A DNA stretch of 64,000 nt from Alloactinosynnema sp. L-07 (GTDB lineage: Bacteria > Actinomycetota > Actinomycetes > Mycobacteriales > Pseudonocardiaceae), in NCBI RefSeq assembly GCF_900070365.1, contig NZ_LN850107.1, positions 6,386,001 to 6,450,000 of the forward strand, written 5' to 3'. The position numbers were made by a program, and so were the translations under genes. The stretch's first letter is position 1; every line of letters begins with the position of its first letter. Positions 45,076 through 54,208 of this stretch are shown piece by piece. Below the pieces are notes generated by a model. The model worked only from the letters and a program-made list of their open reading frames with translations, was not told the origin of the DNA and did not search any database.

Positions 45076-45522
45076 GTGTCGTCGGAGGGTTCGGAATCGA
45101 CCGAACGGGCGCTGACCAGCCGGTTGCGGCTGGCTGTGGTGCGGCTGAACCGCAGGCTGCGCGCGCAGCGTTCGAACGCGTCGATCACGTTGACGCAGCT
45201 ATCGGCACTGTCGTGTCTCTACAAGAGCGGCCCGCTGTCCCCCGGAGAGCTCGCCGCCAGGGAAGGTGTGCAGCCACCCTCGATGACGCGGGTGATCGCC
45301 GCGCTGGAAGAGCTGGGTTACCTCAGCCGTAGCCCGCACCCCAGCGACGGCAGGCAGGCGATCGTGGCGCTCACCGATGCCGGTCGGACTTACATCGACG
45401 CCGACATCACCGCCCGCGAGGCATGGCTGGACCGGCGGCTGGCCGAACTGGACGACCGTGAGCGGGAGATCCTCGCTCGCGCCGTCGAGATCATCGACAG
45501 AATGGCAGGGAACGCGAACTAG
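45076..45522 (+). CDS. MarR-family transcriptional regulator
   Basis: The 148-aa winged-helix protein has ITLTQLSALSCLYKSGPLSPGELAAREGVQPPSMTRVIAALEELGYLSRSPHPSDGRQAIVALTDAG, with the conserved DGRQ wing. It starts at GTG 45076 (MSSEGSESTERALTS) with a leaderless-type promoter. Its stop overlaps the start of the MFS gene by one base, so it probably regulates that exporter. The position corresponds to Rv0880. The ligand is unknown. Confidence 0.92.
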   Translation: MSSEGSESTERALTSRLRLAVVRLNRRLRAQRSNASITLTQLSALSCLYKSGPLSPGELAAREGVQPPSMTRVIAALEELGYLSRSPHPSDGRQAIVALTDAGRTYIDADITAREAWLDRRLAELDDREREILARAVEIIDRMAGNAN

Positions 45523-46913
45523 TGCAGGCGCAAGCGGGTGGCACCCGAGAACACCGGTCCGACCGACTACCCGCGCCGCCTTCGCGGCCTGACCACGCCC
45601 CGTCCCGTGAGTCCACTTCGGACACTCCGGTCCAGGGTGGCATGTTCTCGTCCCTGCGTGTGCGCAACTACCGGACGTACGCGGCGGGCAACCTGGTGTC
45701 CAACCTGGGCACGTGGATGCAGCGCATCGCCCAGGACTGGCTGGTGCTGGTCCTCACCGACCACAACCCCGTCGCCCTGGGCATCGCCGCCGCTCTGCAG
45801 TTCGCGCCGACGATCCTGCTGTCGCTGTGGGCTGGGGTGCTCGCCGACCGGCTCGACAAGCGCAAGCTCTTGATCGCCGTGCAGATCGGCCTCGCGTCGT
45901 GCGCGCTGGCGCTGGGCGTGCTCGACATCACCGGCCAGGTCGAGTTGTGGCATGTGTATGTGCTGTGTGTCGCGGTCGGGGTGTTCTTCGCCGTCGAGGT
46001 ACCGGTCCGGCAGTCGTTCGTCGCCGAGATCGTCGGTCGGTCGCAGGTCACCAACGCCGTCGCGCTCAACGCCACCGGCTTCAACCTGGCGCGGGTGATC
46101 GGGCCCGCCGTCGCGGGCATCATGATCGTGCTGATCGGCACGGGCTGGCTGTTCATCGCCAACGGGGTGATGACCCTGGCCGTGGTCGTCGGGCTGCTGC
46201 TGATGCGGGCGGGCGAGCTGCACCCGTCGCCGAAGATCCCCCGGCGCAAGGGGCAGCTCGTCGAGGGCCTTCGCTACGTGCGCAAACGGCCCGACATCAT
46301 CGTCGTGCTGGTCCTGGTGTTCTTCGTCAGCACGTTCGGGATGACGTTCTTCGTCACGCTGGCGGTGGTCGCGTCCAAGGTCTTCGGGCGCGACGCCGAC
46401 GGGTACGGGCTGCTCTCGACCGCGCTGGCCATCGGGACCCTGGGCGGCGCGCTCCTCGCGGCCCGGCGCAGCCGCAACGGCAGGCCGCGAACGCGGGTGC
46501 TGCTCGGCGCGGCCTTCTCGTTCGGCGTGCTGGAGATCACCGTGGGGCTGATGCCGACGTACACCGCGTTCGCCATCGCGCTGGTGCCGGTCGGTGTGGC
46601 CCTGATGACCTTCATGACCACCGCGAACTCGACCGTGCAGCTGGCCGTCGCGCCGGAGATGCGCGGCCGGGTGATGGGCCTCTACATGCTGGTCTTCCTT
46701 GGCGGAAACCCGATCGGGGCGCCGATGGTCGGCTGGATGGCGGCCGAGTGGGGGCCGAGGTCGCCGATCTATGTCGGCGGGGCGGTCGCCGCGCTGACGG
46801 CGGTGGTCTGCGGAGTGGTCCTGATCCGGCGCGGCGGGGTGAAACTGCCGGTCACGAAGTGGGGCCGGTCACACATCCTGCGTCGAGACCGACGAGGCTT
46901 GCCGGTGAAGTGA
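45522..46913 (+). CDS. MFS exporter (DHA3/EntS-like)
   Basis: The 463-aa 12-helix transporter has LGTWMQRIAQDWLVLVLTDHNP at helix 1, the motif-A-like loop LADRLDKRKLLI, VEVPVRQSFVAEIV and a basic C terminus. Family members export siderophores (EntS) or drugs. The GTG at 45522 overlaps the marR stop, giving a marR-MFS operon. An iron-box sequence overlaps its final codons. This raises the possibility of a link to iron, but the box is at the 3' end, not at the promoter. Confidence 0.92.
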   Translation: MQAQAGGTREHRSDRLPAPPSRPDHAPSRESTSDTPVQGGMFSSLRVRNYRTYAAGNLVSNLGTWMQRIAQDWLVLVLTDHNPVALGIAAALQFAPTILLSLWAGVLADRLDKRKLLIAVQIGLASCALALGVLDITGQVELWHVYVLCVAVGVFFAVEVPVRQSFVAEIVGRSQVTNAVALNATGFNLARVIGPAVAGIMIVLIGTGWLFIANGVMTLAVVVGLLLMRAGELHPSPKIPRRKGQLVEGLRYVRKRPDIIVVLVLVFFVSTFGMTFFVTLAVVASKVFGRDADGYGLLSTALAIGTLGGALLAARRSRNGRPRTRVLLGAAFSFGVLEITVGLMPTYTAFAIALVPVGVALMTFMTTANSTVQLAVAPEMRGRVMGLYMLVFLGGNPIGAPMVGWMAAEWGPRSPIYVGGAVAALTAVVCGVVLIRRGGVKLPVTKWGRSHILRRDRRGLPVK

Positions 46914-46929
46914 AGTTAGGCTAACCTAA
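46911..46929 (+). promoter_or_regulatory. Iron box (DtxR/IdeR/DmdR-type site)
   Basis: TGAAGTTAGGCTAACCTAA matches the 19-bp consensus TTAGGTTAGGCTAACCTAA at 17 of 19 positions. It overlaps the MFS stop codon and points into a gap of about 150 bases with no plus-strand gene, ending in a strong terminator. It may drive an iron-repressed short transcript. Confidence 0.65.
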
Positions 46930-46973
46930 GTCACGTCGCTTCGTGGTGGGAGTGGCAGTCAGTTCGGGAACAG

Positions 46974-47017
46974 GCGAGGCCCCGCTCCAAGCGTCCGGAG
47001 CGGGGCCTCGCTGTTTT
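46974..47017. terminator. Strong rho-independent terminator, 15-bp perfect stem
   Basis: GCGAGGCCCCGCTCC and its exact complement (46997-47011) flank an 8-base loop, followed by TGTTTT. It terminates the marR-MFS operon and any transcript from the iron box, and on the other strand it could end the superoxide dismutase message. Confidence 0.9.
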
Positions 47018-47061
47018 CGGCGGACGAGCTTGTCGGAGCGCCCCCGCCGAGTCCTGGGGGG

Positions 47062-47691
47062 TTACGCCATGGGCGCGCGCAGGCCGTTGACACCCGCGCG
47101 GGCGGCGTCGAACCGGGCGCTGACGTCAGCCCAGTTCACGATGTCCCACAGCCGCTCGATGTAGTCGGTCTTCAGGTTGCGGTACTGCAGGTAGTACGCG
47201 TGCTCCCAGACGTCGATCACCAGCAGCGGCGTGGTGGAGATCGACAGGTTCGAGTGATGGTCCTTGAGCTGCTGGGTGATCAGCCGCTCGCCCAGCGGGT
47301 CCCACGCCAGCACGCCCCAGCCGGAGCCCTGGATGGTCGCCGACGCGGCGTTGAGCTGGGCCCGCAGGCCGTCGAAGGACCCGAAGTGCTCATCGACGGC
47401 CGCGGCGAGCTCGCCGATCGGTTTGTCGCCACCGTCGGGGCTCAGGTTCTTCCACCACTGGGTGTGCAGGGCGTGGCCCGCCAGGTTGAACGCCAGTGCG
47501 GCTTCCAGGCCCGCGATGAAGCCGAAGTCGCCTTTGGCGCGGGCGTCGGCGATCTTGTCGAGGGTGTCGTTGGTGCCTTTGACGTAGGCGGCGTGGTGCT
47601 TGCTGTGGTGCAGCTCGTTGATCTCGCCGCTGATCACTGGTTCCAGCTGGGCGTAGTCGTAGTCCAGATCGGGGAGGGTGTAGGGCGCCAT
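47062..47691 (-). CDS. Fe/Mn superoxide dismutase
   Basis: The 209-aa enzyme dismutates superoxide in the cytoplasm or at the cell surface. The metal ligands are visible: His in [20 protein letters not shown], His in [13 protein letters not shown], and Asp/His in [15 protein letters not shown]. The ATG at 47691 follows CGAGGAGCC. Fe versus Mn cannot be decided by eye, but the Nur-like site in the promoter favours an iron enzyme like Streptomyces SodF. It converges with the MFS operon, sharing a terminator region. Confidence 0.96.
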   Translation of the reverse strand: MAPYTLPDLDYDYAQLEPVISGEINELHHSKHHAAYVKGTNDTLDKIADARAKGDFGFIAGLEAALAFNLAGHALHTQWWKNLSPDGGDKPIGELAAAVDEHFGSFDGLRAQLNAASATIQGSGWGVLAWDPLGERLITQQLKDHHSNLSISTTPLLVIDVWEHAYYLQYRNLKTDYIERLWDIVNWADVSARFDAARAGVNGLRAPMA

Positions 47692-47702
47692 GGCTCCTCG
47701 CT

Positions 47703-47740
47703 TGTTGCCAGTCAGTTCTAACTGCAACTTACTGGCAACA
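47703..47740. promoter_or_regulatory. Nested inverted repeats with a Nur-like box in the sod promoter
   Basis: TGTTGCCAGT and ACTGGCAACA are perfect 10-bp arms enclosing CAGTTCTAACTG, itself a dyad. Within it, CTGCAA-CTTAC-TGGCAA (47722-47738) fits the Nur consensus tTGCaa-N5-ttGCAA at 10 of 12 positions. Nur represses the iron SOD when nickel is available in Streptomyces. Confidence 0.55.
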
Positions 47741-47780
47741 GTGCGAGGGCGCGCGGGCATCCCACCAATCGGGCCACGTC

Positions 47781-49277
47781 TCAGTAATCAGGCCAGGTGT
47801 GGACCGGCTCCCCGGCCTCACTCAGCTCTATATAGCCCCGCAGCATCGCCACCAGGGCCGCGTCGCGGTCCACGCCGCGGGCCTCCAGTCGGGCCACGGT
47901 CGCCCGCTGCCACGTGGAGCCGGTGCGCTTTGCCAGGCATCGCTGCTCGATCACGCCGAGGTACTTCTCGCGGGACTGGTCGGAGACGCCGCAGTCGATC
48001 AGGCCCTCGTGGGCCATGGGCAGCAGCCTGCGCAGGACGAGCTCGTCCGGCGGCACCCAGCCGATGCCCGGCCAGTACAGCTGTGCGTCGAAAGCGTGCC
48101 TGGCGCCCGAGTACAGGTTCTCCTCCGCCGCCTGGAACGACATCTGTGTCCACACGGGACGGTCTTCCTTGGTGAGGGCCCGTTGTGCGCCATAGAAGAA
48201 CGCCGCGTTGGCCATCAGGTCGATGATCGTCGGACCAGTGGGGAGCACCCGGTTCTCCACCCGCAGATGGGGAATATCGTCCATGATGTCGTAGACCGGG
48301 CGGTTCCAGCGCCAGATCGTGCCGTTGTGCAGCCGCAGTTCGGCCAGTTTCGGCGCCCGGCCGGAGTCCAGGGCCTCGAACGGGTCCTCGTCGTCCACTT
48401 CTGGTAGCAGGCCGGGGAAGTAGCGCACATTCTCCTCGAACAAGTCGAAGATCGACGTGATCCACCGCTCGCCGAACCACACCCTTGGGCGCACGCCCTG
48501 GTTCTTCAGCTCCTGCGGCCTCGTGTCCGTCGACTGCTCGAACAAGGGGATCCGGGTCTCGTGCCACAACGCCTTGCGCAGCAGGAACGGCGAGTTCGCC
48601 GCGAGCGCGACCTGCACGCCCGCCAGGCACTGTGCCGCGTTCCAATTGGCGGCGAAGTTCTCCGGGGGGACCTGCAAGTGCAGTTGCGCCGACGTGCCCG
48701 CCGACTCCGAGAGGATCGAGTCCTGCAGGCTGCGCAGGCGTTCCGGGCGCTGGCCCGGCAAGGGGGCGCCCTCCATGTTGAGCAGCATCTCCTCGCCGCG
48801 CGCGGCGAAGATCTGGTCGTTGAGCTTGCGGTAGCGTGGGTTGTGCGTGAGCCATCTCGACTCGAAGTGCTCCGTGCGCAGCGTCGGCAGGGTGCCGATC
48901 ATGACCAGGGTGGCCCCCGCGGCCTGGGCGGCGTGCCCGGCCGCGGTCAGCGACTCGCGCAGTTCGGTCTCCAGGTCGGCCGACTGGCGGCCGCGCAGGG
49001 GCCGGGGACGCACGTTTAGCTCCAGGTTCTGCTGACCAAGTTCGGTGGTGTAGCAGGGGTCATCGATCTTCTCCAGCACCGTGTCGTTGAGCATCGCGGG
49101 CTGCAGCTTGTCGTCGACCAGGCATAATTCGATCTCCAGGCCCATCCACGGCGGGGACTTCGCGAAACCGCCCTCGGTGAGCATGCGCTCCAGTGCGTCG
49201 AGGCAGCGCTGCACCTTCTGGCGATATCGCTGTCGGTCCTCGCGGCTGAATGCCTCGCTAGTCACGTTGTGCCCCAT
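47781..49277 (-). CDS. Glutamate-cysteine ligase family 2 (GCS2) protein
   Basis: The 498-aa GCS2-family ATP-dependent carboxylate-amine ligase has [19 protein letters not shown] near the N terminus, [30 protein letters not shown], and [14 protein letters not shown], containing the metal- and ATP-binding acidic and His residues. The ATG at 49277 follows GGAGGGCGGC. Actinomycetes make mycothiol rather than glutathione, so it may form gamma-glutamyl peptides (for example ergothioneine-related or unknown products) rather than glutathione. Confidence 0.88.
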   Translation of the reverse strand: MGHNVTSEAFSREDRQRYRQKVQRCLDALERMLTEGGFAKSPPWMGLEIELCLVDDKLQPAMLNDTVLEKIDDPCYTTELGQQNLELNVRPRPLRGRQSADLETELRESLTAAGHAAQAAGATLVMIGTLPTLRTEHFESRWLTHNPRYRKLNDQIFAARGEEMLLNMEGAPLPGQRPERLRSLQDSILSESAGTSAQLHLQVPPENFAANWNAAQCLAGVQVALAANSPFLLRKALWHETRIPLFEQSTDTRPQELKNQGVRPRVWFGERWITSIFDLFEENVRYFPGLLPEVDDEDPFEALDSGRAPKLAELRLHNGTIWRWNRPVYDIMDDIPHLRVENRVLPTGPTIIDLMANAAFFYGAQRALTKEDRPVWTQMSFQAAEENLYSGARHAFDAQLYWPGIGWVPPDELVLRRLLPMAHEGLIDCGVSDQSREKYLGVIEQRCLAKRTGSTWQRATVARLEARGVDRDAALVAMLRGYIELSEAGEPVHTWPDY

Positions 49278-49454
49278 GCCGCCCTCCCGTCCGGCCGGAT
49301 CGGCGTCCGGCAACCGTGCGGGAGGACAACGGTTTCACAGCGTCGACTCCCTTGCTAGCGGCCAAATTGGTGCCGTGAGTTATGTCAAGGTAACGCTGAG
49401 CGAACAGTGTCGGTCGGTGCTCACGCGCCGCCGCAGCGTGCGAAACTGCGCGGT

Positions 49455-50285
49455 GTGGCGCAGGTGATTGAGGTGACGGATCCGTCGGACCCCCGGCTCG
49501 ACGATTTCCGCGACCTGACGACCGCCGACCGCCGCCCGGACCGGCCCGGCGGACGCGGGCTGGTGATCGCCGAGGGCGTGGTCGTGGTGCGGCGCCTGCT
49601 CGCCTCCCGCTACCCGGTGCGCGCGCTGCTCGGGGTGCGTCGTCGGATCGAGTCGCTTGGGCCCGAACTCGACGGGCTCGACGCGCCCGCCTACGTCGCA
49701 ACCGCAGAGGTCATGGCCGAGGCGGTGGGCTTCCACCTCAACCGCGGCGTGCTCGCCGTCGCCGACCGCGCGGCCCCGCCGGATCTCGCCGAACTGACCG
49801 CGAACGCGCGGACCCTGGCGGTCCTGGAGGGCGTCGGCGACCACGAGAACCTGGGTGCGCTTTTCCGCAACGCGGCCGCGCTCGGCGTCGGCGGTGTGCT
49901 GCTCGGTCCGGGGTGCAGCGATCCGCTCTACCGGCGCAGTGTCCGGGTGTCGATGGGGCACGTGCTCGCGGTGCCGTTCGCGCCGATCGAACCGTGGCCG
50001 GACGGGCTGAAATGGTTGCGCGACAGTGGTTTTCGGGTCATCGCACTCACTCCGGCGCCCGGATCGGTACCGCTGTCCGAGGCCGTCCGACCCGGCGAAC
50101 GGGTGGCGGTGCTGCTGGGCTCGGAGGGCCCGGGACTGACCGAGGAGGCCATCGCGGCGGCGGACGCGGCGGTGCGCATCCCGATGGCGGGCGGGGTCGA
50201 CTCGCTCAACGTGGCCACCGCGGGGGCGGTCGCCTTTTACGCATTAGGCGAAGGGGACACCGGTGGAACTGCACGCCAGGGATGA
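49455..50285 (+). CDS. SpoU/TrmH-family RNA 2'-O-methyltransferase
   Basis: The 276-aa protein has an N-terminal substrate-binding domain (VIAEGVVVVRRLLASRYPV) and a knotted SPOUT domain with motif 1 DHENLGALFRNAAALGVGGV, motif 2 VAVLLGSEGPGL, and motif 3 IPMAGGVDSLNVATAGAVAFY. It methylates ribose in tRNA or rRNA. The GTG at 49455 is used. The position corresponds to Rv0881, and the 3' end overlaps the DUF2537 gene by 23 bases. Confidence 0.93.
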   Translation: MAQVIEVTDPSDPRLDDFRDLTTADRRPDRPGGRGLVIAEGVVVVRRLLASRYPVRALLGVRRRIESLGPELDGLDAPAYVATAEVMAEAVGFHLNRGVLAVADRAAPPDLAELTANARTLAVLEGVGDHENLGALFRNAAALGVGGVLLGPGCSDPLYRRSVRVSMGHVLAVPFAPIEPWPDGLKWLRDSGFRVIALTPAPGSVPLSEAVRPGERVAVLLGSEGPGLTEEAIAAADAAVRIPMAGGVDSLNVATAGAVAFYALGEGDTGGTARQG

Positions 50286-50856
50286 GCGCGCGGTGCTCGT
50301 GGGGCACGACGGCGCCGCGGAGCGGGAGGTCGACCCGCACAGCCTCGCGCTGGGCGCCGACCTGTCCGACGCACTGCACGAGTGGGCCAAGGTCGTGGGC
50401 GCCGTGCGCCGCAGCGACACCGCGGACGAGTCGGCCGGGATCGTGGTCTCCCAGCGCGGCAGACAGCTCGCGACCCGCGTCGCCGACGCGATGGGTCAGC
50501 CGATCAACTACATCGACCCGCTCTCCGGCGAGGTCTCGCTGATCGAGCCGCCCGAGATCGAACGCCCGGCCCCACCCCCGCCGCCCAAGCGCGCCGAGCC
50601 GACGCCTTGGTCCACCGGGCTGGCCGTCTCGGCGTTTGTCTTCGTCTTCGTCGTGGTGGCGATCAACGCGCTGGCCGCGACCCTGATGGAGACGAGCCCG
50701 CTGCTGGGGGTGGCGTCGAACGTGGTCATCACCGCCGGTCTGCTGCCGTCGGTGTGGCTGGCCAGGGGCACCCCGACCCTGCGCTGGCTCGCGTACGGCA
50801 CCGCTGCGGGCATTGCGGTTGGATGGGTGAGCCTGCCCTTCATCCTCTTCGCGTAA
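50263..50856 (+). CDS. DUF2537 membrane protein (Rv0882-like)
   Basis: The 197-aa protein has a soluble N-terminal ~110 residues (LHEWAKVVGAVRRSDTADES; VSQRGRQLATRVADAMG), a proline linker, and three to four hydrophobic helices (FVFVFVVVAINALAATLM; VVITAGLLPSVWLA; YGTAAGIAVGWVSLPFILFA). The GTG at 50263 is inside the SpoU gene, so translation is coupled as in mycobacteria. The function is unknown. Confidence 0.88.
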   Translation: MELHARDERAVLVGHDGAAEREVDPHSLALGADLSDALHEWAKVVGAVRRSDTADESAGIVVSQRGRQLATRVADAMGQPINYIDPLSGEVSLIEPPEIERPAPPPPPKRAEPTPWSTGLAVSAFVFVFVVVAINALAATLMETSPLLGVASNVVITAGLLPSVWLARGTPTLRWLAYGTAAGIAVGWVSLPFILFA

Positions 50857-50865
50857 GGAACGTCG

Positions 50866-51279
50866 ATGGACTGGACTCTGGAAGTGGTCGTCGTCCCGGT
50901 CACCGATGTCGACCGGGCCAAACAGTTCTACGTCGACGGCCTCGGTTTCGACGTCGACCACGACTCCCGCTTCGGCGAGGAGATGCGCATCGTGCAGCTC
51001 ACCCCGCCAGGGTCGGGCTGCTCGATCGTGATCGGCAAGGGCGTGGGGGACATGGCCCCCGGTTCGATCAAGGGCCTCCAACTGGTGGTGCGCGACCTGC
51101 GCGCGGGCCACGCGCAGCTGGTCTCGCGCGGCGTCGAGGTGAGCGAGATCAAGGTCGCGGGCCCTGAGGGCTTCCGCCTCGCCACCGAGGACGACGAGCT
51201 CAACAACCAGGGCTTTTGCTTCTTCGACGACCCAGACGGCAACAGCTGGGCGGTCCAGCAGATCACGGCCCGCTCCTGA
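50866..51279 (+). CDS. VOC-family (glyoxalase/bleomycin-resistance-like) protein
   Basis: The 137-aa protein contains paired beta-alpha-beta-beta-beta modules of the vicinal-oxygen-chelate fold: VVVPVTDVDRAKQFYVDGLGF and GFCFFDDPDGNSWAVQQI (FxDPDGN motif). These bind a divalent metal and act on varied substrates. The ATG at 50866 follows TAAGGAACGTCG. The stop overlaps the ATG of the following methyltransferase (TGATG), so the pair is an operon, possibly acting on a common metabolite. Confidence 0.9.
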   Translation: MDWTLEVVVVPVTDVDRAKQFYVDGLGFDVDHDSRFGEEMRIVQLTPPGSGCSIVIGKGVGDMAPGSIKGLQLVVRDLRAGHAQLVSRGVEVSEIKVAGPEGFRLATEDDELNNQGFCFFDDPDGNSWAVQQITARS

Positions 51280-52100
51280 TGCTGGTCGACCCGGCCAACG
51301 CCGCCCAACTCGACGCCTGGGACGGCGACCAAGGTGCGTTCTGGACCGCCCGCTCCGACCGCTTCGACGACGGCGTCGCCGCCTACCAGCCCCACTTCCT
51401 CGACGCCGCCGCGATCACCCCGACCGACACCGTCCTCGACATCGGCTGCGGCTCGGGCCAAACCACCCGCGCCGCCGCCCACCGCGCCTCAGCAGGCTCG
51501 GCCCTAGGCGTGGATCTGTCCTCGGCCATGCTCGCCCACGCCCGCGCTTTGTCGACCGACGTCCCGAACGCGACCTTCCAGCAGGCCGACGCCCAGGTCC
51601 ACCCCTTCCCGGAAGCCCACTTCGACACCGCCATCAGCCGCCACGGCACCATGTTCTTCGGCGACCCCGACGCCGCGTTCGCCAACATCGCCCGCGCACT
51701 GCGCCCCGGCGGCAGGCTGGTCATGCTGTCCTGGCAGGCCCTCGAACGCAACGAGTGGAGCAGCACGTTCGTCAAGGCGGTCTTCGGCTCCCTACCCAAG
51801 CCCACACCCGCGACGCCTGGCTCGCTGAAGGACCCGGACCAGGTGCGCACATTGTTGACGTCGGCCGGTTTCACCAACGTGCACATAGCCGCCCTGACCA
51901 AACCGATGTACTTCGGCGAAGACGCCAAGGACGCCTTCGACTTCATCTCCGGCCAATTCGCCTGGCACCTGAACAAACTCGACGAAGAAACCCGCGCCCA
52001 AGCACACGAGAACCTCCAGGCCGCGATGACCAACCACGAGACACCAGACGGCGTCTACTTCGACTCCGCCGCCTGGCTGATCGACGCCCACCGAACCTGA
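51279..52100 (+). CDS. Class I SAM-dependent methyltransferase
   Basis: The 273-aa enzyme resembles that at 20459. It has TVLDIGCGSGQTTRAAA (motif I), GVDLSSAMLAHARAL, and ISRHGTMFFGDPDAAFANIARALRPGGRL. The ATG at 51279 shares bases with the VOC stop. The substrate is unknown. It is the last plus-strand gene before the second palindromic element copy and the ABC exporter. Confidence 0.9.
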   Translation: MLVDPANAAQLDAWDGDQGAFWTARSDRFDDGVAAYQPHFLDAAAITPTDTVLDIGCGSGQTTRAAAHRASAGSALGVDLSSAMLAHARALSTDVPNATFQQADAQVHPFPEAHFDTAISRHGTMFFGDPDAAFANIARALRPGGRLVMLSWQALERNEWSSTFVKAVFGSLPKPTPATPGSLKDPDQVRTLLTSAGFTNVHIAALTKPMYFGEDAKDAFDFISGQFAWHLNKLDEETRAQAHENLQAAMTNHETPDGVYFDSAAWLIDAHRT

Positions 52101-52169
52101 CAAGGGCAGGGGCGGGACGGGCGGGACTCAGCAGCCCTCCTATGCAACCGGACGTCAAGAACGCAGCGG

Positions 52170-52307
52170 CCTGTTTGGGTGGTTCGCCTTGATTTGGGGG
52201 AAATGGGCCTAAAATCGCGGTGCGGGTGAGGTTCCTTGAGCTCGCCTTTTGACCCGCACAGGCCCATTTCTAGGGGTCCCCAAATCAAGGCGAACCACCC
52301 AAACAGG
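52170..52307. repeat. Palindromic element copy 2 (about 138 bp, inverted relative to copy 1)
   Basis: The reverse complement of this segment matches 1454-1590 almost base for base, with the same 30-bp terminal inverted repeats, the same ACCCCTAG bulge on one side and the same inner stems; differences cluster in the apical loop. It lies between convergent genes (methyltransferase and ABC exporter), 69 bases after the former. Confidence 0.9.
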
Positions 52308-52330
52308 CACCCACCAACCAAGAAGGCCCA

Positions 52331-54208
52331 TCAGGCCAACGAGTCCCGCCAAGCAGTATGAAGGTCCGCAAACCGACCAGAACCCGCGATCAACTCCACA
52401 GGCGTCCCATCCTCAACGACGCACCCATCATCAACCACCAAAACCCGATCAGCGATCAACACAGTCGACAGCCGATGCGCGATGATCAACGCAGTCCGAT
52501 CGGCCAACACCGAAACCAGCGCCGACTGAACAGCACGCTCCGTCGGCACGTCCAAACTCGACGTCGCCTCGTCCAACACCAACACCGCCGGATCCGCCAG
52601 AAACGCCCGCGCGAAAGCGACCAACTGCCGTTGCCCGGCGGACAGTCGACCGCCCCGCTTACGGACGTCCGTGTCATACCCCTCCGGCAGCGCCGTAATG
52701 AACGAATTCGCCCCGACGGCAGTCGCAGCGGCCTCGACCTCAGCGCGAGAAGCGTCCGGGCGCCCGAGTGCGATGTTGTCGGCGACCGACCCCGCGAACA
52801 GGAAGTTCTCCTGGGTCACCATCACCACCGACCGCCGCAAGTCCACATCGGACACCGAGCGAATGTCGACGCCGTCCAGTGTCACTGCTCCCGCGCTCGG
52901 ATCGTAGAACCGGGCGACGAGTTTGGCGATCGTGGACTTGCCCGCGCCGGTCGCGCCGACCAGGGCGACCGTCTGACCCGCCGGGATGGACAGGTCGAAC
53001 GCGGGCAGCACGACCGGTCCGTCGGCCGAGTACCGGAACTCGACGCCGGTGAAGTCGATGGCGCGGCCTGCGACGTGCGGGGGCAGCGGGCGGGGCTGGG
53101 TAGGGTCGACGACGTCCGGTTCCTCTTCCAGCAGGCCGGAAATCTTCTCCAACGCGGCCGTCGCCGACGTGTACGAGTTGGCCACCATCGCGAGATCATC
53201 GAGAGGGTCATAGAAGCGGCGCAGGTACAACGTGAACGCGGTCAGCACGCCCAGTTCCAACCCGCCGTCAGCCACCCGCCACGCGCCGATGAAGAGGATG
53301 ACGGCCAGGGACAGGTTGCCGACCAGGCGGACGGTCATGGTGAAGCGGGCGACGACGTTGAGGGCCTGGCGGTTGGCCTCGCGGAAGCTGTCGTTCAGTT
53401 CGTCCATAATGGACTCGTTGCGGGTCTCGCGGCGGAAGGTCTGGACCGCGCGGATGCCGTTCATCGACTCGATGAACTGGACGATGATCTTGGCGATGGC
53501 GCCGCGGGTGTTGCGGTAGGCCTGGCCGGACGTCCGGTAGAACCACCTCGTCACCAGCAGCAGCGGCACGAACCCGACCAGCACGAACAGTGCCATCGGC
53601 AGGTCGAGCACGAGCAGCAGGACCGCGATCCCGGTGACCGACAGCACCGCAGACAGCAGGTTGTCCAGGCCGTCCTCCAGCAGGTCGTCGAGCGAGTCGA
53701 CGTCGCTGGTCATCCGGGAGATGACCTTGCCGGAGGTGTACGACTCGTGGAAGCCCAGCGACAGCTTCTGCGCGTGCCGGAAGATCCGCAGCCGCAGGTC
53801 GAGCAGCACGTCCTGGCCGATCCGGCCGGACAGGCGCAGGAACAGGTACCGCAGCCCCGACGAGCCGACCGCCGTGCCGATGTAGCCCGTGACGCACCAG
53901 GTGATGATCGACGCGTCGCCTGCGATCGCGGCCGGGATGCCCGAGTCGATCGCGATGGCGATGATCAGCGGGCCCGCCAGCGTGGCGGCGTTGTCGGCCA
54001 CCACGAACAGCAGCGCGAGCAGCGCGGGCCACAAGTGCGGGCGGATCAGCGAGCCGAGCAGCTTGCGGGAGCGCGCTTTGAGTTTGAGTCCGACCGCGTG
54101 CGCGACCTCCTCGGTGTCCTCGGCGGCCACCCCGCGCCACGCCTCGGCCTCGCGCGGGTTCTCCACGCGGTCCTTCGAATGGTCGGAAGCGTCCTGGACG
54201 GTACTCAC
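52331..54208 (-). CDS. ABC exporter, fused permease-ATPase, second half-transporter
   Basis: The 625-aa protein has a six-helix exporter domain (from WPALLALLFVVADNAATLAG) and an ATPase with Walker A GATGAGKST, signature LSAGQRQLV, Walker B LVLDEATSSLD and the switch His in IIAHRLST. The signature reads LSAGQ rather than LSGGQ, and the catalytic Glu after Walker B is present. The GTG at 54208 overlaps the stop of the upstream half-transporter (GTGA). Together they form a heterodimeric multidrug- or lipid-type exporter. Confidence 0.93.
   Translation of the reverse strand: MSTVQDASDHSKDRVENPREAEAWRGVAAEDTEEVAHAVGLKLKARSRKLLGSLIRPHLWPALLALLFVVADNAATLAGPLIIAIAIDSGIPAAIAGDASIITWCVTGYIGTAVGSSGLRYLFLRLSGRIGQDVLLDLRLRIFRHAQKLSLGFHESYTSGKVISRMTSDVDSLDDLLEDGLDNLLSAVLSVTGIAVLLLVLDLPMALFVLVGFVPLLLVTRWFYRTSGQAYRNTRGAIAKIIVQFIESMNGIRAVQTFRRETRNESIMDELNDSFREANRQALNVVARFTMTVRLVGNLSLAVILFIGAWRVADGGLELGVLTAFTLYLRRFYDPLDDLAMVANSYTSATAALEKISGLLEEEPDVVDPTQPRPLPPHVAGRAIDFTGVEFRYSADGPVVLPAFDLSIPAGQTVALVGATGAGKSTIAKLVARFYDPSAGAVTLDGVDIRSVSDVDLRRSVVMVTQENFLFAGSVADNIALGRPDASRAEVEAAATAVGANSFITALPEGYDTDVRKRGGRLSAGQRQLVAFARAFLADPAVLVLDEATSSLDVPTERAVQSALVSVLADRTALIIAHRLSTVLIADRVLVVDDGCVVEDGTPVELIAGSGRFADLHTAWRDSLA

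Noticed and set aside
46943..47164. 73-codon frame downstream of the iron box
   Set aside because: It passes through the 15-bp terminator stem and overlaps the sod 3' end, with no protein-like pattern.
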